Of a stretch of DNA of 33,269 nucleotides, positions 28,431 to 33,269 are shown one piece after another. Numbering within the stretch: the stretch's first letter is position 1; each line of letters starts with the position of its first letter. The translations under genes were made by a program, and so were the position numbers. A model generated the notes under the pieces. The model was given only the letters and a program-made list of their open reading frames with translations, had not been told where the DNA came from and did not search any database. Source of the stretch: an uncultured Opitutia bacterium (GTDB lineage: Bacteria; Verrucomicrobiota; Verrucomicrobiia; Opitutales; Opitutaceae); assembly GCA_903848965.1 (NCBI GenBank), contig CAINHV010000438.1, forward strand, positions 1 through 33,269. Direction: 5' to 3'.

Positions 28431-29016
28431 CCCGCTGGCCCTGAGTCCACACTGGCATGTGGACTGCCGCATCGAGGCGGATCTGCCCGAGGACAACATC
28501 GTCGGGACGCGTTTCCTCATCAATGTCGTGTTCACCGCCGTGGCCCTCGTGGCACTGCTTTACACCGGCTGGCTCGGCTACGTGAACCTCAACCTGCGGC
28601 ACCAGATCCGGGACTGGGAGCTTCGCATCAACGAGAACCGCGCGGAGGTGCGCGACATCCAGCGCATGCAGCAGGAATACGCCGCGGAGGCGGCCAAGAT
28701 CGACCAGGCGCACGCGCTGGTCAGTCCCGAGCTCTTCGTCTCGGATCTCTTCGCCAACATCGGCCGCACCCGGCCCGAGCAAATGGCGATCGACCTCATC
28801 GAGTGGTCGGATGCCGGGGTCGTCGTGCGGGGCAGCGTCGCGGAAAAATCCGAGCGGGCCACCCGCCTGCTCGGCGGCTACGTCGAGCAGTTGCGCCGGG
28901 ACGATAAAATCGCGCCGCTCTTCCGCGAGATCAGCCTCACGGACGTTGGACGCGGCGCGGCGGGTGACACCCTGCGGTTTGAAATCATCTTCCGCCTGAA
29001 GAACCCCCGGTCGTGA
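28414..29016 (+). CDS. PilN-like inner-membrane protein
   Basis: The 200-residue bitopic protein has a cytoplasmic N-terminus (about 33 residues), one membrane helix (34-56, FLINVVFTAVALVALLYTGW), a coiled coil (about 60-105, with RDWELRINENRAEVRDIQRM) and a periplasmic alpha/beta domain (about 120-200). This is the architecture of PilN and of the C-terminal part of GspL. It begins inside the preceding gene (17-base overlap) and ends overlapping the next by 4 bases. In PilN the conserved INLLP motif near the N-terminus binds PilM. Here the equivalent region (EADLPEDNIVG) lacks a clear INLLP, so the partner contact may differ. Confidence 0.65.
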   Translation: MKRNRDPLALSPHWHVDCRIEADLPEDNIVGTRFLINVVFTAVALVALLYTGWLGYVNLNLRHQIRDWELRINENRAEVRDIQRMQQEYAAEAAKIDQAHALVSPELFVSDLFANIGRTRPEQMAIDLIEWSDAGVVVRGSVAEKSERATRLLGGYVEQLRRDDKIAPLFREISLTDVGRGAAGDTLRFEIIFRLKNPRS

Positions 29017-29567
29017 ACGCCTTCTTCGCCAACCTTCCCGGCCTGGTGCGGCGCTATCCGCAGAGCGCGATCTGCCTCCTGCTCACGATCGTGTTGAGTG
29101 GAACCGCGGGGATCCTCCAGGGCCAGATTGGCGAACTCGACGTGATCCAGCGGGAGCGCGCCCGGGAGGGCGAGGCCATGCTCGAGTTGCTCGTCGGCGG
29201 ATCGACCCAGCGGCAGGAACTCGCGGCGGTGCACGAAGTATCGCGGCGGATCGACGACAACCTCGTGGTCGAGGACAACCTGGCCGAGAACCTCTGGTAT
29301 TTCTACAAGCTGGAGGAGCAGACCCGGGCGCGGCTGCCCGAGTTGCACCAGCTCAGCTCGCCCGCCGGCGACAAGTCGACCCTGTATAAGCGAATTCCCT
29401 GCACGCTTCGCGCCACCGGCAGCTTCGAGCAGGTGGCCGCGTTCCTCCTCGCGCTCGAGACTGGCCCCCGCTTGGTGAACATCACGGCCTTTAGTTGCGC
29501 CCGCACCGGCACGGGTGGGTCCGGCCTCGCGCTCGATCTGTCCATCGAACTCCTCGGCAAGAAATGA
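29013..29567 (+). CDS. PilO-like inner-membrane protein
   Basis: The 184-residue protein has one membrane helix (about 17-35, QSAICLLLTIVLSGTAGIL), a periplasmic helix and coiled coil (36-100), and a ferredoxin-like domain at the end (KRIPCTLRATGSFEQVAAFLLALETGPRLVNITAF). This ending is typical of PilO/GspM (small-amino-acid, then GSFEQVAAFLLALE). It starts at GTG in a GTGA overlap with the preceding gene. PilN and PilO normally heterodimerise in the periplasm to align the secretin with the inner-membrane motor. Confidence 0.7.
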   Translation: MNAFFANLPGLVRRYPQSAICLLLTIVLSGTAGILQGQIGELDVIQRERAREGEAMLELLVGGSTQRQELAAVHEVSRRIDDNLVVEDNLAENLWYFYKLEEQTRARLPELHQLSSPAGDKSTLYKRIPCTLRATGSFEQVAAFLLALETGPRLVNITAFSCARTGTGGSGLALDLSIELLGKK

Positions 29568-30094
29568 ACCGCGCGTCCTTCCTGATTCTTCTCGCGGTCC
29601 TCCGGCTCGGCGCTTCGCCGCTGGCGGCGGCCGAGCCCGTGCCGAAGGCGATCCCTGGGACGCCCGCGGCGCCTCCGCCCCTGTCGCCCCGCTTCAAGCA
29701 GGTGCGGGAGCGCATCGGCGCTTTGTATCAGAATCGAAACGAGACTCCGCCGCCCCCCGATCCCCGGTACAATCCCTTTCGTCCACCCGGGGTGGCCATC
29801 CAGTCCGCCCCGGTGCTGCCCGCCAGCGTCGAGCCCGCCTTGGGCGAACCGGTGCCCGTGGCCTCCGCGACCGATCTGGCGCGGCTGCAGGAAGCGGTCG
29901 CCACCCTCAAGGTCAGCGGCACCTTCGAGAAGGACGGCCGGCTCTATCTCGTGATCAACGCGAAGCCCTACAAGGACAACGACGTGATCCAGACGCAGGT
30001 GCAGGGCGAGCCGGTTTACATGCGAGTCCGGCAGGTCTCGCGCCGCAGCGTCACCGTCGTGCTCAACGAGGCCGAGATGACGCTCAAGTTCTGA
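29564..30094 (+). CDS. PilP-like exported protein
   Basis: The 176-residue protein has a signal peptide (MNRASFLILLAVLRLGASPL, cut after AAA), a proline-rich linker (about 30-80) and a C-terminal beta domain (ATLKVSGTFEKDGRLYLVIN, then PVYMRVRQVSRRSVTVVLNEAEMTLKF). The end resembles the HR domain of PilP/GspC, which binds the secretin. No lipobox cysteine is seen after the signal peptide, unlike classical PilP lipoproteins. It overlaps the PilO-like gene by ATGA, giving the order M-N-O-P. No PilQ follows: the next 440 bases are repeats and then a metabolic operon. The assignment relies on order and the C-terminal pattern. Confidence 0.55.
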   Translation: MNRASFLILLAVLRLGASPLAAAEPVPKAIPGTPAAPPPLSPRFKQVRERIGALYQNRNETPPPPDPRYNPFRPPGVAIQSAPVLPASVEPALGEPVPVASATDLARLQEAVATLKVSGTFEKDGRLYLVINAKPYKDNDVIQTQVQGEPVYMRVRQVSRRSVTVVLNEAEMTLKF

Positions 30095-30117
30095 GCGGGA
30101 CAATCCGGGTTCGATAT

Positions 30118-30154
30118 TCCGGTGGCGGCGAGCGTGAGCGAGTGGCGGCCTGGG
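30118..30154. repeat. Dispersed repeat CTGCGAGCGTGAGCGAGTGG relative, copy 4 (inverted)
   Basis: Inverted copy of 9928-9963, here with GGTGGCGGCGAGCGTGAGCG at the start and AGTGGCGGCCTGGG at the end. It lies 24 bases after the PilP-like stop. Confidence 0.7.
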
Positions 30155-30221
30155 AGGAGATCGAATAGGGTCACACCAAGGTAAAGCTGGGCCAGTTCAC
30201 GCGAAGGCGCGAAGCCATCCG

Positions 30222-30243
30222 GGCGTGGACGAGCCACGCCTAC
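30222..30243. repeat. REP-like hairpin with ACGAG loop and CTAC head
   Basis: GGCGTGG (30222-30228) and CCACGCC (30234-30240) close loop ACGAG, followed by CTAC. It matches 50-76 and 3601-3628. A GTAG at 30253-30256 opens a second, less regular half, so it may be the remains of a doublet. Confidence 0.7.
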
Positions 30244-30283
30244 AAAAATTACGTAGCGCGCCCACGACGGCTGGTCGGCCACC

Positions 30284-30358
30284 CGCGAAGATAAGGTTCC
30301 GGCTTCGCGTGACATCTGGATTGCCTGCTCCGGTAGCAACGAGCACCCGCGAGTTGAC
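30284..30358. repeat. TCACGCGAAGGCGCGAAG repeat, copy 2 (inverted)
   Basis: Inverted relative of 21101-21169. It keeps CTTCGCGTGACATCTGG and CTCCGGTAGCAACGAG. A short TTCACGCGAAGGCGCGAAG also lies at 30197-30215. The rest of the gap (30359-30534) shows no gene or clear structure. Confidence 0.65.
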
Positions 30359-30534
30359 CGGCAGGGTCGCTGGCGACGGGCCCGTTTTGCGCGGCGTCGA
30401 TCGCCGCCCTGCCGATCAGTAGGGGTAAAAAATTCCCTGCAGCCGGCGCGGTTCCCGAGTCCGCGTCAGTTCCAGCATCAGGCCGGGATTCCGTTTGCAC
30501 GCGCTGTCCGGGACCGCGACCTTGGTCGTCCCCG

Positions 30535-32010
30535 ATGGAAAAGAAACCGAGCCACGATCGCGATCCTCGTCCGCCGGCTCCGAAGTCTTCCGGTGCACCG
30601 GCCACGGTGGAAACCGGCTGGCTGCCCGACCTGGTTTACACGGGGGAGAAATTTGAAGCGGGTCTGGCTTTTTTTGCCGACGCCCTGGGCCGGATCACGC
30701 GTTTTTCCCGTGAGCCGGCCGATCTCGCGATGGCACGGCGACTGGCCGGGCAGGCCGCGCTGCCGGGATTGGTGAATACCCACGCGCACGGCTTCCATCG
30801 GCTCGTTCGTGGCCGGGCCGAACTGCGGGGGCGCGCCGACCGCGACGCGCGCGCACCCTGGCGGAACGCCTTGGAGCGGGTGGCGTCGCGCGTGACGGCG
30901 GAGGACGTGTTCGACGTCGCGCGGATGACCTTCATGGAGATGCTCCTGTCGGGCATCACGTGCGTCGGGGAGTTTCATTACCTGCACCACCCGCCCGACG
31001 GCCAGCCGGCGCCGGAGCCGAACCATCTCGCGCAGGAGGTGATTCGCGCGGCGCACGACGTCGGCATCCGGATTGCGCTGCTCCGCGTCGCGTGGAGCCG
31101 GGCGGGCTTTGGCGCCCCCGCGGAAGCCGCGCCCCCGCGTTTCGACACGGGACCCACCGAACGCTGCCTGCGCGACACCGATGCGCTGCACCAATGGGTC
31201 GGGCGGAATTTTCCCACCGACGAGGCCTGGGTGGGCATGGGCGTGGCCGGGCTGGCGCAGGTGCCGCTCGAGTCCTTGAAGACGATCGCCGCGCACGCGC
31301 GCAGCCAGCGTTTCCGGCTGCATGTGCAATTGGCCGCGACGGCGGAGGAGAATGCCGCGTGCCGCGCGGAATACGGACGCACGCCGGTGGCGCTGCTCGC
31401 GGAGCACGGCATCGTCGACAAGCGCTTCACGGCGGTCGATGCGATCCATTTGTCGGAGGAGGAAATCAAAATCCTCGGCACCGCCCGCGCGACGGCCTGC
31501 GTTTGTCCGGTGACCGCGGCGAATCTCGGCCTGGGCCTGGCACCGGTGGAGGCGCTGGCGGCGGCCGGAGCCGGCGTGGCATTGGGGACCGACAGTCACG
31601 GGCAGATCGATCTCCTGCAGGAGGCCCGGGTGCTGGAGTACGCGCTGCGGCTCGCCGGGTCGCGGCGTCCCGGGCTGGCGGCTGATCCCGCGACGGCGTT
31701 GTTTCATGCGGCCACGGTCACCGGGGCCCGCAGCCTGGGTTCGACGGGCGGTGCGCTCGAGGTGGGCCGGCCGGCGGATTTCTTCACCGTCAATCTATTC
31801 GATCCCGCGCTGGCGGGCTCCGATGCCGGATCGCTGCTTGCGCACGTCGTCCTGGCGCTCGAGCGCCGGGCGGTGCGCGAGGTGTGGATCGGCGCCCGGC
31901 AGCGGCTCGTCAACGGCCGGCACGCCCTCCATGGCCCGATCGTCGGACGCTTCGTCGAGGGGCAGCAGCGCGTCTGGGCCGGCGGCGAGGCGGGGCCGGT
32001 CGTGCGTTGA
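30535..32010 (+). CDS. HutF-like amidohydrolase (formimidoylglutamate deiminase family)
   Basis: The 491-residue cytoplasmic metal-dependent hydrolase has metal ligands H83/H85 in LVNTHAHGFHRL, H263 in RLHVQL, H305 in VDAIHLSEEE and D353 in ALGTDSHG. The GEFHYLHH segment (146-152) and the C-terminal pattern GALEVGRPADFFTVNLFDP are hallmarks of HutF, which deiminates N-formimino-glutamate in histidine breakdown. The HutF segment after the third histidine normally reads HIAEQ. Here it is HVQLAATAEEN, so a substrate contact differs and specificity may have changed. No other hut gene is nearby. It precedes a nucleotidyltransferase by 30 bases and a PIG-L deacetylase, in one apparent operon. The first 25 residues are atypical, so the true start may be downstream. 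Confidence 0.75.
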   Translation: MEKKPSHDRDPRPPAPKSSGAPATVETGWLPDLVYTGEKFEAGLAFFADALGRITRFSREPADLAMARRLAGQAALPGLVNTHAHGFHRLVRGRAELRGRADRDARAPWRNALERVASRVTAEDVFDVARMTFMEMLLSGITCVGEFHYLHHPPDGQPAPEPNHLAQEVIRAAHDVGIRIALLRVAWSRAGFGAPAEAAPPRFDTGPTERCLRDTDALHQWVGRNFPTDEAWVGMGVAGLAQVPLESLKTIAAHARSQRFRLHVQLAATAEENAACRAEYGRTPVALLAEHGIVDKRFTAVDAIHLSEEEIKILGTARATACVCPVTAANLGLGLAPVEALAAAGAGVALGTDSHGQIDLLQEARVLEYALRLAGSRRPGLAADPATALFHAATVTGARSLGSTGGALEVGRPADFFTVNLFDPALAGSDAGSLLAHVVLALERRAVREVWIGARQRLVNGRHALHGPIVGRFVEGQQRVWAGGEAGPVVR

Positions 32011-32040
32011 CCGCGGCGGACGATCCCTTCTTTTCGCTTC

Positions 32041-32946
32041 ATGTCCCTCACCCTGGTGGTTCTGGCGGCTGGCATGGGGTCGCGTTACGGCGGCCTGAAG
32101 CAAATCGATCCGGTCGGCCCGGCCGGCGAGACCGTGCTGGATTACGCGGTGTTTGATGCGCGGCGCGCCGGATTCTCGCGCGTGGTCTTCGTGATCCGCC
32201 GGGATTTCGAGGAGCTTTTCCGCGATTCGATCGGCGCGCGCTACGCGGATCGGGTCGAGGTGGATTATGTCTTTCAAGCGGTGGATGCCCTGCCGGCCGG
32301 CTTCGGATCGCCGGCGGCGCGCGAGAAACCGTGGGGCACGGGCCATGCGCTCTGGTGTGCGCGGGCGGCGGTGCCGGGAAATTTTGCGGTGATCAATGCG
32401 GACGACTTCTACGGCGCGGATTCCTTCCGGCAGCTCGCGGGCTTTCTTACGCCGGCGCGGCCGCCTGAGGTGGCGCTGGTGGGCTTCATGCTGGCCAACA
32501 CGCTGTCGGAGCACGGCGCGGTGTCGCGCGGGGTCTGTGCGGTCGACCGCGGCGGCGCGCTCCAGGAGATCGTCGAGCACACCGGCATTCTGCCCACCGA
32601 CGTCGGTCCCGGCCGGAAGTTCAGCGGGGCGGAGGTCGTCTCGATGAACTGCTGGGGATTCACGCCGGCGATCTTCGAGGGCCTGGATCGGCAGTTTCGC
32701 AGCTTCCTCGCGCCGCTGGGACTGGGCGCGGCGCCGGCGGGTGCCGGGCCGGATTCGCTCAAGGCGGAGTTCTACCTGCCGGCAGCGGTGTCGGCGCTGG
32801 TGGCGGAGGGACAGGCGACGGTGCGGGTCCTGCCGACGGCCAGTTCGTGGTTTGGCGTGACCTACCGTGAGGACAAGCCGCGGGTCGAGGCGGCGCTTCG
32901 CACGCTGATCGCGGCCGGAGAATACCCCGCGGCCCTGCGGGCCTGA
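32041..32946 (+). CDS. Sugar-1-phosphate nucleotidyltransferase-like protein
   Basis: The 301-residue cytoplasmic protein begins LTLVVLAAGMGSRYGGLKQI, the signature loop of the NTP_transferase family. It has NADDFYG (about 119-125) as the metal-binding aspartate region and WGTGHALWCARAAV before it. This fits a protein that transfers a nucleotidyl group to a sugar phosphate or similar acceptor. Its acceptor cannot be named. There is no second left-handed helix domain, so it is not a GlmU-type fusion. It starts 30 bases after the amidohydrolase and is followed by the deacetylase 57 bases later. This grouping suggests a shared pathway for a sugar or amine conjugate. Confidence 0.8.
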   Translation: MSLTLVVLAAGMGSRYGGLKQIDPVGPAGETVLDYAVFDARRAGFSRVVFVIRRDFEELFRDSIGARYADRVEVDYVFQAVDALPAGFGSPAAREKPWGTGHALWCARAAVPGNFAVINADDFYGADSFRQLAGFLTPARPPEVALVGFMLANTLSEHGAVSRGVCAVDRGGALQEIVEHTGILPTDVGPGRKFSGAEVVSMNCWGFTPAIFEGLDRQFRSFLAPLGLGAAPAGAGPDSLKAEFYLPAAVSALVAEGQATVRVLPTASSWFGVTYREDKPRVEAALRTLIAAGEYPAALRA

Positions 32947-33003
32947 GGGAGACCGGAACTTCGCGCTCGTCCGCACAGCGGGCGGCGGACAGTTTTTCCG
33001 CCG

Positions 33004-33269
33004 ATGAAATTCCACCGTCCCGATGCCGACGTCTTTGTGCCCGAGCCGGCCGGGTTGACTTCGGAACAAGCGCTGGCCCGGACGACGCACCTGTGCGTCG
33101 TCGCGCACCAGGATGACATCGAGATCATGGCCTATGCGGGCGTGGCGGAATGCTTCGGGCGCGACGATCGGCATTTCACCGGCGTGGTCGTGACCGATGG
33201 TGGCGGCTCGGCCCGCACCGGCCGGTACGCGGGGTTCACGGATGCGGAGATGCGCGCGGTGCGCCGCGA
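33004..33269 (+). CDS. PIG-L/LmbE-family deacetylase, 5' part
   Basis: The first 88 residues are in the window and the gene runs off the right end. The motif AHQDDIE (about residues 35-41) is the zinc-binding loop of PIG-L/LmbE proteins, normally AHPDDE. The proline is replaced by Q, and the spacing DDIE is one residue longer than the common DDE. A VVVTDGGGSARTGRY segment follows, as in members that remove N-acetyl groups from glycoconjugates such as GlcNAc-linked compounds. It begins 57 bases after the nucleotidyltransferase and probably ends the operon. The start at 33004 is the first ATG; no Shine-Dalgarno sequence is clear. Confidence 0.8.
   Translation, partial: MKFHRPDADVFVPEPAGLTSEQALARTTHLCVVAHQDDIEIMAYAGVAECFGRDDRHFTGVVVTDGGGSARTGRYAGFTDAEMRAVRR

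Overview
This window comes from a GC-rich bacterium. The gene content, the near absence of Shine-Dalgarno sequences at many starts, and the very dense dispersed intergenic repeats fit a Verrucomicrobiota genome, most likely Opitutaceae-like. This is an inference from general knowledge, because no 16S or other marker gene lies in the window.

Layout. (1) 112-3551, minus strand: an exported subclass B3-like metallo-beta-lactamase, then a two-gene unit of a ferritin-like diiron protein and an aldo/keto reductase. (2) 3890-6103, plus: katG, followed by a CAU-anticodon tRNA on the minus strand. (3) 6975-9875, minus: an IlvD/Edd-family sugar-acid dehydratase and a SAM methyltransferase with an apparent signal peptide. 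(4) 10029-10952, plus: an intramembrane site-2 protease with two C-terminal zinc ribbons. (5) 11210-24473, all minus: a TolC outer-membrane channel, an exported SUMF1-domain protein, an exported YciI-like protein, a full MacB-type double permease, an 85-residue mini-permease that looks like an internal-deletion product, a MacB/LolD-type ATPase, a MacA-like adaptor, and an NtrY-like kinase with an NtrC-type sigma54 activator. (6) 24993-30094, plus: seven tightly overlapping type IV pilus-like genes (three prepilin-like proteins, then PilM/N/O/P-like proteins). (7) 30535-33269, plus: a HutF-like amidohydrolase, a sugar-nucleotidyltransferase-like protein and a PIG-L deacetylase cut by the window edge.

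How they work together. The strongest functional story is the export system. The adaptor, ATPase and permease form one operon, and the TolC channel sits alone 7 kb from its end. Both the adaptor gene and the tolC-like gene carry good sigma54 -24/-12 candidates at the right distance from their start codons (20883-20896 and 12722-12735). Both also have a TCCC-N6-GGGA motif upstream. With the NtrC-type regulator and its kinase next door, this predicts a small envelope-efflux regulon that joins two separate loci.

Repeats. Nearly every intergenic gap holds dispersed palindromic elements. Several have the architecture of REP/REPIN elements: a GTAG or GTGG head, a stem, and a short conserved loop (GTGA, ACGAG, TTCA or CTCCTG), often paired head to tail as inverted doublets. 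Two doublets (15231-15308 and 24655-24730) show compensatory stem changes. Others are nested inside larger inverted repeats (10973-11193), and several repeats stop within about 10 bases of a gene's stop codon. No RAYT transposase gene is present in the window.
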